From: Mariniphaga sp.
GTDB taxonomy: Bacteria; Bacteroidota; Bacteroidia; Bacteroidales; Prolixibacteraceae
Direction: 5' to 3'
Assembly (NCBI GenBank): GCA_013203525.1
Contig: JABMQB010000745.1
Span: 1-6,374 of the forward strand
DNA length: 6,374 bases
Made by a program: the position numbers and the translations under genes. Positions 1 to 6,374 of the stretch are shown here, piece after piece. Under the pieces are notes generated by a model that searched no databases, was not told the DNA's origin, and saw nothing but the letters and a program-made list of their open reading frames with translations. The stretch's first letter is position 1; every line of letters begins with the position of its first letter.

Positions 1-704
1 AAGACGGGACTGAAGGAATAAAAAATGTTATCAATGTTGAACACAAACAAATTAATTTTGTACCCGATGTAAACGGATACGACTGGACTGATCCTTCGTA
101 CCATTTACCTGCCTTTTACGAAATCTGGGCTGAATATGCCAAGGATGGGCATGAACAATTTTACAGAGATTGTGCCGATACAGCCCGTGTTTTCCTACAC
201 AGGGCCTGTAGTTCCAAAACAGCACTGAATGCCGATTATACTGAGTTTAGCGGAGCTCCCAGAACCCGGGGTCGTAGGCCTGCTGCTTTTCGTTACGACT
301 CATGGCGGGTACCTATGAATATTGCCATGGATTATTCGTGGTATGCAAAAGATATAAAATGGCAACAGGATTATGGTAAACGAATTCAAAACTTCCTTTT
401 CTGCAGGGGGATTGATACTTTTGAAGACCAATTTAATGTAGATGGAACTCTTCCTGAATACATTCTTCAAGCCGGAGGATATCGGACATTACGCCATTCT
501 ATAGGATTAGTAGCTACTTCTGCCGCAACTTCGCTTATGGGAACACAAGCAAAAAGTTGGAAATTTATCGATGAGTTATGGAATTCTAAACTGGAACCTT
601 ATGAAGACGGATATTTTGACCCTTATTATGATGGATTACTTTACCTGTTTAGTTTAATGCATTTAAGCGGAAATTACCGGATTATTACTCCTGCATCTAA
701 TTAA
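1..704 (+). CDS. GH8 reducing-end xylose-releasing exo-oligoxylanase (Rex-like), 5'-partial
   Basis: The frame is open from the window edge (first full codon at 3) to the TAA at 702-704, giving 233 C-terminal residues. The ATG at 315 is internal, because homologous sequence continues upstream of it. Rex-type GH8 features are DPSYHLPAFYEIWA near residues 30-43, YDSWRVPMNIAMD around residues 98-110, and the C-terminal FDPYYDGLLYLFSLMHLSGNYRI. The Asp of YDSWR (bases 297-299) fits the GH8 catalytic base, with the DxxR spacing of the family. The general-acid Glu should lie upstream of the window. Rex enzymes are inverting and release xylose from the reducing end of xylo-oligosaccharides. RHSIGL (His codon 495-497) seems to align with the Rex loop whose His restricts the aglycone side; this is inference. 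Family members are about 380-430 residues, so roughly 150-200 residues are missing. Signal peptide and location cannot be judged. The neighbouring esterases and GH10 support a xylan role. Confidence 0.88.
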   Translation, partial: DGTEGIKNVINVEHKQINFVPDVNGYDWTDPSYHLPAFYEIWAEYAKDGHEQFYRDCADTARVFLHRACSSKTALNADYTEFSGAPRTRGRRPAAFRYDSWRVPMNIAMDYSWYAKDIKWQQDYGKRIQNFLFCRGIDTFEDQFNVDGTLPEYILQAGGYRTLRHSIGLVATSAATSLMGTQAKSWKFIDELWNSKLEPYEDGYFDPYYDGLLYLFSLMHLSGNYRIITPASN

Positions 705-1726
705 TCGAATCTCAGGTTCCGCGAGAAGAAAGGCAGCGTTTTAGTCCGGATACGTTCTTCAATTCGGTTAAGATGGTCGCCTTCGTAACTTTCATACATA
801 TGTTTTATTCCATAGGAATTTAACAAATCATGCAATTTTTTGGTTGAACTGCTTATTCCCCTATCCTGAGTTCCGGCATCCATAGCAATAGCCTTTAGTT
901 TTTTAAGGTTTGGCAGATATTGCTCAATAATATAAAGTGTCCGGTTAGCTGAAAATTTAGCAGCAATATCATGAAGTACTTCACCATCGGCAAAGGGTAA
1001 ATCAAAATAAAAAGGAGGCTTATTTGGGTTGGGTGCCCAGGCGGCTGCCGAAGCCATGGTTGCCATTGCACCAAAAGAAGCATCCTCTAACTGATCTACA
1101 GAAGTAATTGCTTCCATACTTTTCATAAACTCCGGATTGGTGGAAACAGCTCCTTCCATACAACAGGCACTCAACATATAAATGGCAGAAAAAACATCAG
1201 GATATTTCATTCCTAAACGAATGGTACCATAACCACCCATCGAATGACCGGCTAAACCACGGCTTTTAACATTGGCAATGGTACGGTAATTTGAATCAAT
1301 ATAATCTACCAGTTCTTTTGTAATAAAAGTTTCCCAATCGCCAATGGTTGGTGAACTCGAATACATACTGCCCTTAAACCGGTTATAAGCGTTTGGCATC
1401 ACCACAATCATTTCTTTTGTATTCCCCTCGGCCAATGCCGCATCAATCACTTCGTGAAGATTGATCCAGTGTTCTTCCCAGCCAAACCATTGGCTATCGT
1501 TATCGGTAAATCCATGTAACATATAAAGCACCGGATAATGTTTGTCAGATTTTTTTGAATAAGATGGTGGAAGATAAACAGTAACATCCCGTTCAGCCGG
1601 ATCATCAACAAGGTTGCCTTCAAGAGCTTGGCTGTTTACTTTAATACGTTCTTTGGTACCCGGTTGAGCTTGCACCATAATACTGGTTATTGCAAATATG
1701 CTTATAAGAATTGATATTTTTTTCAT
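701..1726 (-). CDS. Secreted CE1-like (esterase D/feruloyl esterase type) carbohydrate esterase
   Basis: This 341-residue protein has a Sec signal peptide (MKKISILISIFAITSIMVQA, likely cleaved after residue 20) and one alpha/beta-hydrolase domain of the putative-esterase family (PF00756 type). Visible landmarks are PVLYMLHGFTDNDSQWF at 65-81 (oxyanion-hole strand), the nucleophile elbow GHSMGG with Ser162, an acid candidate in AMDAGTQD (Asp283 or Asp288) and the His in EGDHLNRI (His318). In this family such enzymes remove acetyl or feruloyl groups from xylan side chains; the exact ester is not readable from sequence. Export to the periplasm is likely. The stop overlaps the convergent GH8 stop by 4 bp. 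The start lies 68 bp after the stop of the CE7-like gene on the same strand, and no TAnnTTTG motif is seen in that gap, so one transcript from the 3139 promoter is probable. The ATG at 1726 is chosen because it gives a complete signal peptide. Confidence 0.85.
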   Translation of the reverse strand: MKKISILISIFAITSIMVQAQPGTKERIKVNSQALEGNLVDDPAERDVTVYLPPSYSKKSDKHYPVLYMLHGFTDNDSQWFGWEEHWINLHEVIDAALAEGNTKEMIVVMPNAYNRFKGSMYSSSPTIGDWETFITKELVDYIDSNYRTIANVKSRGLAGHSMGGYGTIRLGMKYPDVFSAIYMLSACCMEGAVSTNPEFMKSMEAITSVDQLEDASFGAMATMASAAAWAPNPNKPPFYFDLPFADGEVLHDIAAKFSANRTLYIIEQYLPNLKKLKAIAMDAGTQDRGISSSTKKLHDLLNSYGIKHMYESYEGDHLNRIEERIRTKTLPFFSRNLRFD

Positions 1727-1794
1727 AAACGATCTATTTTAGTTACCTGTTGAATTTTACATTCTTATACTTTGAACATCAGACATCGACCTGC

Positions 1795-3099
1795 CTATTT
1801 CAGAAAATCGGCAATAAAATCATTTTTGGTTTTATGCACTGTATTATCCCAGATTTCATAATGATCTTTGTGCCTTCTTGAATTCATTTGATGTCCACGG
1901 TATGGAACTCCAAGTGTTATCTTCTTACCTTTAACCTGATTTAAAGCGGCATAAACAGAATAAGAAGGACATGTGACATCAATCAAGCCAATTTCGGTTA
2001 CAAAAGTGGCTTTCGAACCTTTTAAAATATGAGCTGCATCAAAATACGGAATTGTTTCCAGCATTTTTTCCTTATCACTTTTTGTACCCATCGGATCGGG
2101 CCATCCGCCAATAGCATTATCAAAGGTTCCGTAAAAATTACACATTGCCGGAACAGTTGCAACAACTGCACTTACGCGTTCATCCAATCCGGCAGCTACC
2201 AATGACTGTCCTCCACCCTGGCTTTCTCCCAACACTAATATACGTTCACCATCCCATTCGGGTTGGCTTGTTAAAAAATCAAGAGTTCGTATGAGCCGTA
2301 AATACATCCCCCTGAAATAATATTCATCTCTGTCCTCAACTCCCTGATGATAATAATTCCTTAATTCTCCTCTTTCCAATTCGAGGTAATAATCCACTGA
2401 TTGCCCGTTTATCATACCGTGTGCATTTAAATCAAAAGCAAGTGCCCCACCACCCATTTTTGCATAATTCATCGCATTTTCCGGTTTCGAAAGACACCAC
2501 GATCCGCTAACACCAGCTGCATGAACAAAAAGCACAATGGGCAATGATTTGGCTTTTGCCGATTTTGGTTTGGCAAAATAACCCCTTGCAGGTTTTGGCC
2601 CTGTGCAGTTAATTTCAATATCGGAGCAAACATAACCCTCTTCAATATCTTCTAACGGAAGATCTTTTACTTCCAATGAAAGTGCCCGTAATGCTTTTTT
2701 CTCTGCCTTCCAATATTTATCAAAGTCCTTTGGGCGCTTTGTCCCTGGCTGAAACTGATCGGGTTCAACAACACTACCAATACCTATAATATTTCTTCCA
2801 ATCCTTACTTCAACAATTACTGATGAGGGTTCATTATATGATTCAGAAAATATGATTTGTTTTTTCCCTGAGTATTTAATTTTTTGTTCAGAAACATCGC
2901 GATTATAATTTTCCCTTATCCTGACTATTATCGAATCAGATTCCATTTCATCTAATAAAACCGAAACTTCAATTTCTTCGCCTTTTTTATAAATACCTGA
3001 TTCATTGGTTTGTTTAAGAATAATACTTTGACCTACCGAAATATAAAAAATTCCAGCCAATAAATAAACAGATAATAAAATCTTACAGATAAATTTCAT
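1795..3099 (-). CDS. CE7/AXE1-like acetyl xylan esterase with N-terminal extension
   Basis: This 434-residue secreted protein has a hydrophobic Sec signal at residues 1-24. Residues of about 25-115 look beta-rich, possibly an Ig-like fold (inference). The C-terminal part, from RPKDFDKYW at 122-130, is an AXE1-type alpha/beta hydrolase. Landmarks are GYFAKPKSAKAKSLPIVLFV (173-192), the nucleophile motif GESQGGG with Ser293, Asp374 in GLIDVTCPS, and His403 in RGHQM. CE7 enzymes deacetylate xylo-oligosaccharides and also cephalosporin C. The GxSQG motif is intact, but the usual RGQ signature appears as NAH (DLNAHG, 223-228) and the usual HE as HQ, so this is a divergent member. Typical CE7 proteins are about 320 residues; the excess is the N-terminal extension. 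It is the first gene of a probable two-gene minus-strand unit with the CE1-like esterase, read from a promoter-like sequence about 33-66 bp upstream. No Shine-Dalgarno is seen. Confidence 0.83.
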   Translation of the reverse strand: MKFICKILLSVYLLAGIFYISVGQSIILKQTNESGIYKKGEEIEVSVLLDEMESDSIIVRIRENYNRDVSEQKIKYSGKKQIIFSESYNEPSSVIVEVRIGRNIIGIGSVVEPDQFQPGTKRPKDFDKYWKAEKKALRALSLEVKDLPLEDIEEGYVCSDIEINCTGPKPARGYFAKPKSAKAKSLPIVLFVHAAGVSGSWCLSKPENAMNYAKMGGGALAFDLNAHGMINGQSVDYYLELERGELRNYYHQGVEDRDEYYFRGMYLRLIRTLDFLTSQPEWDGERILVLGESQGGGQSLVAAGLDERVSAVVATVPAMCNFYGTFDNAIGGWPDPMGTKSDKEKMLETIPYFDAAHILKGSKATFVTEIGLIDVTCPSYSVYAALNQVKGKKITLGVPYRGHQMNSRRHKDHYEIWDNTVHKTKNDFIADFLK

Positions 3100-3131
3100 T
3101 TGAAGTGGTTCAAATTAGTTTTCTTAAAATC

Positions 3132-3154
3132 CAAATTTAATGTTTATAAATTTG
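3132..3154. repeat. Perfect 8-bp inverted repeat overlapping the CE7 promoter
   Basis: CAAATTTA (3132-3139) and TAAATTTG (3147-3154) are exact reverse complements separated by 7 bp. A third copy, in the first orientation, lies at 3170-3177. Because TAAATTTG is also the -7 consensus, the symmetry may reflect opposed promoter elements, an operator, or chance in AT-rich DNA. Confidence 0.4.
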
Positions 3155-3165
3155 TGAAACAACAA
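3132..3165 (-). promoter_or_regulatory. Bacteroidota-type promoter for the CE7-CE1 esterase unit
   Basis: On the minus strand, TAAATTTG (3139-3132) matches the Bacteroidota -7 consensus TAnnTTTG exactly. A TTG (3162-3160) lies 20 nt upstream, fitting the -33 element, and a second TTG follows at 3165-3163. Transcription would start around 3125, giving a leader of roughly 25 nt before the ATG at 3099. This is the best-formed promoter in the window. A second TAAATTTG copy on the same strand lies at 3177-3170. Confidence 0.55.
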
Positions 3166-3307
3166 CGATCAAATTTAACATAAAAGTAAGTTCGTGCTTC
3201 AAACTGCCAGTTATGAAAAGCATGTAGCAAATTACATTTTTCACAATTAATTTCTTCAATCATCCGGAATAATACAATACAACAGAATCCCAACTGTAAA
3301 ATAAAAC

Positions 3308-3315
3308 TATTTTTG
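3308..3315 (+). promoter_or_regulatory. Probable -7 promoter element for the GH35-like gene
   Basis: TATTTTTG matches the Bacteroidota TAnnTTTG consensus exactly and sits 52 bp before the ATG at 3368, predicting a leader of about 45 nt. No TTG is found at the expected -33 distance, so the -35 side is weak and an activator may be needed, as is common for polysaccharide genes. The leader shows no Shine-Dalgarno, in keeping with the AT-rich leaders of this phylum. Confidence 0.45.
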
Positions 3316-3367
3316 TAATACAATTTTACTTCACCAGTAAGGTGTTTCTTAGATTAAAACAAAACTT

Positions 3368-5029
3368 ATGAAGTCAACATTTTCCAGAATTTTATTAACA
3401 GGAGTTTTAACAATACTAATTATTTCATGCGCACAAAAAGAAATTCCTGATTCAGATCAAAAACAGTATCATATACCACATTTAAAAACTCAGGGCGAAA
3501 CAACACAATTAATTGTTAAAGGAGAGCCTTTTTTAATCCTTGGTGGCGAACTTGGAAACTCGTCATTTACCAGTGTTGAATATATGGAGCCAATATGGCC
3601 AAAGCTTAAAGCAATGAATCTGAACACCATATTGGTGCCTGTTTATTGGGAACTGATTGAATCCGAAGAAGGCATTTTTGATTTTAAATTATTTGATCAA
3701 TTGGTAACAAAAGCTCGTAATCAAGATTTAAAACTGGTCCTTTTGTGGTTTGCTTCATGGAAAAACAGTATGTCAAGCCATGCTCCGGGTTGGGTAAAAA
3801 AAGAACAGGAAAGATTTCCAAGAATAAAAGATGACAATGGAAATAGCCACGAAATTTTAACACCATTTAGTGAAAATAATTTACAGGCAGACATAAAAGC
3901 TTTTGTAGCACTTATGAAGCATATTAAGGAAATTGACGAAAATGAGCAAACAATAATAATGGTTCAACCCGAAAATGAAATAGGGATGTTGCCGGTAGCA
4001 AGAGATTACCATCCTCTGGCAAATAAAAAATTTGAGGAAGAAGTTCCGATTGAATTTATTGATTACCTGGAAAAGAACAAAGAAAATTTAGTACCTGAAT
4101 TTTATGACGTTTGGGCTGGCAACGGTTTTAAAACTTCCGGAACTTGGGAAGATGTTTTTGGAAAAGACACACACACAGATGAAATATTTATGGCTTGGTA
4201 TTATTCAAAATTTACCAACAAAGTTATTAAAGCCGGAAAAGAGATTTATCCTTTGCCGATGTTTGTAAATGCTGCTTTAAACAGACCAGGCAGAGAACCT
4301 GGCAGAGGATATCCAAGCGCAGGCCCCCTGCCCCACTTAATGGATGTTTGGAAAGCTGCCGGTCCATCTATTGATTTTCTTTCTCCCGATTTTTACAATC
4401 CTGATTTTAAACACTGGTGCGACCTATACACCCGACAGGGAAATCCATTGTTTGTTCCCGAACATCGGTTTGATAATACGGTTGCTGCAAAAGCAGCTTA
4501 CGCCTTTGGGCACTACGAGGCGATGGGATTTTCACCTTTTTCAATTGAATCGACTGAGAGTACTGAAGATGAACCACTTGGGAAAATGTATAATTTATTA
4601 CAACAGCTTTCACCAATGATTACAAAGCAACATGGACAGAATAAAATTGAAGGTGTAATGTTTGACAAAGAAAACAATGAAAACATCTTTCAAATGGGAG
4701 ATTATGAATTTACAGTAAGGCACAGTTATACTCTGGGATATGAGGCGGGGGCCAGAAATGAAACATGGGATATGTGCGGAGCTATTTTTATTCAGACTGG
4801 CAATAATGAATTTTATATAGCCGGGTCAGGCATAGTAGCAACATTTAAAAATATAAACAATCCAAATCGAACTGTTGGAATTTTAAAAGTCGATGAAGGA
4901 TATTTTGAGGATGGAGAATGGAAAGTTCTGAGACATTTAAACGGCGATCAAATACATCAGGGTAGGCATGTTCGCACCTTTGCAGACCATTACTCAATTC
5001 AAAGAGTTGAATTATACCATTATGAATAA
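3368..5029 (+). CDS. GH35-like (DUF5597-type) glycosidase lipoprotein
   Basis: This 553-residue protein has a lipoprotein signal peptide whose lipidated Cys is Cys21 (LIIS-C), followed by a polar linker with several acidic residues, suggesting a membrane-anchored, possibly surface, enzyme. Residues of about 45-415 form a (beta/alpha)8 barrel of clan GH-A type: FLILGGELGNSS at 55-66, TILVPVYWELIE at 87-98, and the general acid/base Glu204 in VQPENEIGM. The probable nucleophile is Glu365 in PLFVPEHRF. The rest (about 425-553) is a beta-rich C-terminal domain like that of GH35 enzymes carrying DUF5597. Characterised relatives are beta-galactosidases acting on plant cell-wall oligosaccharides; here it may remove galactose or a similar decoration from xylan fragments, which is inference. 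The ATG at 3368 begins the signal peptide, with an exact TAnnTTTG promoter motif at 3308-3315 and no Shine-Dalgarno. GH10 follows after 155 bp on the same strand. Confidence 0.8.
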   Translation: MKSTFSRILLTGVLTILIISCAQKEIPDSDQKQYHIPHLKTQGETTQLIVKGEPFLILGGELGNSSFTSVEYMEPIWPKLKAMNLNTILVPVYWELIESEEGIFDFKLFDQLVTKARNQDLKLVLLWFASWKNSMSSHAPGWVKKEQERFPRIKDDNGNSHEILTPFSENNLQADIKAFVALMKHIKEIDENEQTIIMVQPENEIGMLPVARDYHPLANKKFEEEVPIEFIDYLEKNKENLVPEFYDVWAGNGFKTSGTWEDVFGKDTHTDEIFMAWYYSKFTNKVIKAGKEIYPLPMFVNAALNRPGREPGRGYPSAGPLPHLMDVWKAAGPSIDFLSPDFYNPDFKHWCDLYTRQGNPLFVPEHRFDNTVAAKAAYAFGHYEAMGFSPFSIESTESTEDEPLGKMYNLLQQLSPMITKQHGQNKIEGVMFDKENNENIFQMGDYEFTVRHSYTLGYEAGARNETWDMCGAIFIQTGNNEFYIAGSGIVATFKNINNPNRTVGILKVDEGYFEDGEWKVLRHLNGDQIHQGRHVRTFADHYSIQRVELYHYE

Positions 5030-5060
5030 AAAGAATCATGAGGATTAAGCCAAATGTATT

Positions 5061-5081
5061 GTAATTCATATTGCGAATTAC
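5061..5081. repeat. 7-bp inverted repeat in the GH35-GH10 gap
   Basis: GTAATTC (5061-5067) and GAATTAC (5075-5081) are perfect reverse complements around a 7-nt loop, 31 bp after the GH35-like stop and upstream of the GH10 promoter candidate. There is no clean T-run behind it and the stem is AT-rich, so it is at best a weak terminator. An operator is an alternative. Confidence 0.3.
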
Positions 5082-5146
5082 TTCTGACTTTATAACTTTC
5101 ACTAATCAATCCCAATTAATTTACATACATAAAAAAGTTAATTTAC

Positions 5147-5154
5147 TATCTTTA
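5147..5154 (+). promoter_or_regulatory. Possible -7 promoter element for GH10
   Basis: TATCTTTA differs from TAnnTTTG only in the last base. It is preceded by an A-run and AT-rich DNA (5131-5146), and a start near 5161 would leave a leader of about 24 nt before the ATG at 5185. It lies inside the longer upstream-open reading frame, which argues for the 5185 start. There is no clear -33 TTG, so GH10 may also be read through from the GH35-like gene. Confidence 0.35.
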
Positions 5155-5184
5155 TCTCTACAACAAATTTCAAAATCTAAACCA

Positions 5185-6270
5185 ATGAAACGATCCATTC
5201 TTTACTTAAGCTGTATTTTTCTGCTTGGAAGTTGTTCTAAAACTGAAACAAGGGAACATACCCAAACTACACTAAAGGAAGCCTATAAAAATGCCTTTAT
5301 AGTAGGCAGTGCTGTAAATGGATTTATAACTTCAGGAAGGGATTCTGCAACCCATAATATAGTTTTAAAACAATTCAATACTGTTACAATAGAAAATTCT
5401 ATGAAGGCAGCTCCTATTAATCCGCGCCCCGGTGTTTATAATTTTACACCGGCTGATAATTTTGTAGATTTTGGAGAAAAGAATGAAATGTTTATTATCG
5501 GGCATACTTTAGTCTGGCACAACCAAACTCCAGCCTGGTTTTTTCAGGATGATGAAGGAAATCAAAATACACCGGAAGACCAGATCGAAAGAATGCGTAG
5601 CCATATAGAAGCAGTTGCAGGAAGGTATGCCGGAAGAGTACATGCATGGGATGTGGTTAATGAGGTAATCGACAATGATGGTTCCTACCGCCCAACAACC
5701 TGGGTTAATGGTGTTGGCAGTGGCGATGAACTTGTAAAACTAGCATTTAAATTTGCCAGCCAGTATGCACCCAATACTGAATTATATTACAACGATTTTA
5801 ATGCATGGCGACCCGCTAAAAGGGATGGTATTGCACAACTTGTAAGAATGTTGCAAAAAGAGGGGATTAGGATTGACGGAGTTGGAATCCAGGGACATTG
5901 GGGGCTCAATTTTCCTAAAAACGAATACATTAAAGCAGCAATTGATACTTTTGCATCGCTGGGTGTTAAGGTAATGATTACTGAACTGGATGTGGATGTG
6001 TTGCCTTTAACAAAGGAAGGACAGATTATAGGCCAGGGAATGATGCATCCACAATTTCAACTGGAGGAATTTAAAGAGTTTCTTGACCCATATGCCAATG
6101 GATTACCAGAAGAGATCCAACAACAACTAACAGATCGTTATGCAGAGTTATTCGGCATTTTCTACAAGAAACGGGATAAAATAGACCGGATAACATTTTG
6201 GGGAGTGCATGACGGTATGTCGTGGAAAAATGGCTATCCCATCCCGCAACGGACAAATTATACCAATTAG
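5185..6270 (+). CDS. GH10 endo-1,4-beta-xylanase lipoprotein, C-terminally truncated
   Basis: GH10 enzymes are retaining endo-xylanases. This protein has 361 residues and begins MKRSILYLSCIFLLGSC with lipobox LLGSC (Cys17). The barrel shows ENSMK (70-74, subsite -2 contacts), HTLVWHNQTPAWF (107-119), the acid/base Glu160 in WDVVNEV, YNDFN (202-206), GIQGHW (234-239), the nucleophile Glu267 in ITELDVDVLP, and FWGVHDGMSW (338-347). The start at 5185 is preferred: the frame stays open upstream to a TTG at 5071, but those 38 residues precede the lipoprotein signal and would span the likely promoter at 5147. The protein ends QRTNYTN, whereas relatives read RTNYP followed by about 20-30 more residues forming the last barrel helix. 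None of the three forward frames restores that tail, so the 3' end looks replaced rather than frameshifted. All catalytic residues remain, but folding and activity are uncertain. It is probably the backbone-cutting enzyme of this cluster. Confidence 0.9.
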   Translation: MKRSILYLSCIFLLGSCSKTETREHTQTTLKEAYKNAFIVGSAVNGFITSGRDSATHNIVLKQFNTVTIENSMKAAPINPRPGVYNFTPADNFVDFGEKNEMFIIGHTLVWHNQTPAWFFQDDEGNQNTPEDQIERMRSHIEAVAGRYAGRVHAWDVVNEVIDNDGSYRPTTWVNGVGSGDELVKLAFKFASQYAPNTELYYNDFNAWRPAKRDGIAQLVRMLQKEGIRIDGVGIQGHWGLNFPKNEYIKAAIDTFASLGVKVMITELDVDVLPLTKEGQIIGQGMMHPQFQLEEFKEFLDPYANGLPEEIQQQLTDRYAELFGIFYKKRDKIDRITFWGVHDGMSWKNGYPIPQRTNYTN

Positions 6271-6374
6271 ACTTTGTAATGCCGCATATAATTAGTATCT
6301 TCAGGCATGAAAAATCCAGTAGATTTTGATATAAAAGAGAGCCTTCAGGAACTGAAAAACCTTAGGTTGAAACA
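6259..6374 (+). mobile_element. Possible left end of an insertion sequence disrupting the GH10 3' end
   Basis: GH10-like sequence ends at the RTNY codons (TAT at 6259-6261). What follows does not code for a GH10 tail in any forward frame, and a transposase-like frame starts at 6307. The left terminal repeat would begin near 6261-6263 (TACCAATTAGACTTTG...). TA dinucleotides at 6259-6260 and 6261-6262 would suit the TA target duplication of IS630 elements. The right end is outside the window, so inverted repeats and target duplication cannot be tested here. Confidence 0.4.
6307..6374 (+). CDS. N-terminal fragment of a putative IS transposase (partial)
   Basis: An ATG at 6307 opens a frame that runs off the window after 22 codons, reading MKNPVDFDIKESLQELKNL and then RLK. 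The short acidic leader followed by an ESLQELKNL-type helix resembles the start of IS630-like winged-helix transposases of Bacteroidota. That assignment rests on pattern memory over only 22 residues and is tentative. It begins 36 bp after the GH10 stop and shares its frame number, but stop codons at 6277 and 6289 separate them. It could instead be an unrelated hypothetical protein. Confidence 0.35.
   Translation, partial: MKNPVDFDIKESLQELKNLRLK

Larger units (their letters stand above)
3100..3367. other. Divergent regulatory intergenic region between the CE7 and GH35-like genes
   Basis: These 268 bp separate genes transcribed in opposite directions and hold no credible coding frame. They contain the minus-strand promoter at 3132-3165 and the plus-strand -7 element at 3308. 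There is a TAAATTTG-type octamer in three copies (3132-3139, 3147-3154, 3170-3177), and an imperfect dyad at about 3196-3221 (AACT-GCC-AGTT core, outer arms GCTTCA and TGAAAAGC). The stretch from 3222 to 3307 shows nothing further that I can name. Binding of a PUL regulator here is plausible but no specific motif is recognised. Confidence 0.5.

Noticed and set aside
315..704. A stand-alone 129-residue protein starting at the ATG at 315
   Set aside because: The same frame is open and GH8-like back to position 3, so this ATG is an internal Met of the partial GH8 gene.
1727..1794. A separate promoter or terminator between the two esterase genes
   Set aside because: This 68-bp gap has no TAnnTTTG match on the minus strand and no hairpin with a T-run, so co-transcription is the simpler reading.
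4344..4619. Open frames inside the GH35-like gene on both strands (also at 3684-3866, 895-1083 and 6071-6256)
   Set aside because: They overlap well-supported enzyme genes, have no recognisable domains, and their composition looks like an out-of-frame reading.
4996..5013. Perfect 7-bp hairpin AATTCAA-AGAG-TTGAATT as a terminator
   Set aside because: It lies inside the GH35-like coding sequence before its stop, is wholly AT-rich apart from one pair per arm, and has no T-run after it.
5071..5184. An N-terminal extension of GH10 from a TTG at 5071
   Set aside because: The lipoprotein signal peptide starts at the ATG at 5185, the upstream residues are not signal-like, and the extension would cover the likely promoter and part of an inverted repeat.
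6250..6310. A frameshift as the cause of the short GH10 C-terminus
   Set aside because: None of the three forward frames past the RTNY codons encodes anything like the expected PLLFD...QPK tail, so replacement of sequence fits better than an indel.
1..6374. CRISPR array, tRNA, rRNA or riboswitch
   Set aside because: I saw no regularly spaced repeats, no cloverleaf-like sequence and no recognisable RNA motif; nearly all of the window is explained by protein-coding genes.

Overview
The window reads as part of a xylan-degradation gene cluster from a Bacteroidota bacterium, probably a Bacteroidales/Marinilabiliales-type polysaccharide degrader. The evidence is an AT-rich genome, genes without Shine-Dalgarno sequences, TAnnTTTG-type promoter motifs, Bacteroidota-style lipoprotein and Sec signal peptides, and a concentration of carbohydrate-active enzymes. 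The genus cannot be named from the sequence. No SusC/SusD pair, regulator or transporter is visible, so a link to a full polysaccharide utilization locus (PUL) is inference.

Layout, left to right. Positions 1-704 (+) hold the C-terminal 233 residues of a GH8 enzyme of the reducing-end xylose-releasing exo-oligoxylanase (Rex) type. Its stop codon overlaps tail to tail with that of a CE1/esterase-D-like secreted esterase (701-1726, -). Upstream of that on the same strand is a CE7-like acetyl xylan esterase with an N-terminal extension (1795-3099, -), probably co-transcribed with it. A 268-bp divergent intergenic region (3100-3367) holds good Bacteroidota promoter motifs for both directions. Then come a GH35-like/DUF5597-type lipoprotein glycosidase (3368-5029, +) and a GH10 endo-xylanase lipoprotein (5185-6270, +). 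The last 104 bases contain the start of another reading frame (6307 onward) that resembles the N-terminus of an insertion-sequence transposase.

The enzymes fit one pathway. The cell-surface or periplasmic GH10 cuts the xylan backbone, the CE7 and CE1 enzymes remove acetyl and possibly feruloyl groups, the GH35-like enzyme may remove a galactosyl-type decoration, and the GH8 Rex trims xylose from the reducing end of the oligosaccharides.

The most notable observation is at the right edge. The GH10 frame stops just after the conserved RTNY motif, where family members normally continue for about 20-30 residues (PLLFD...QPK...). The sequence changes character there and a transposase-like frame begins 36 bp after the stop. 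This suggests that a mobile element has cut off the 3' end of the xylanase gene. I see no clearly novel system; the rest is a fairly ordinary xylan locus.
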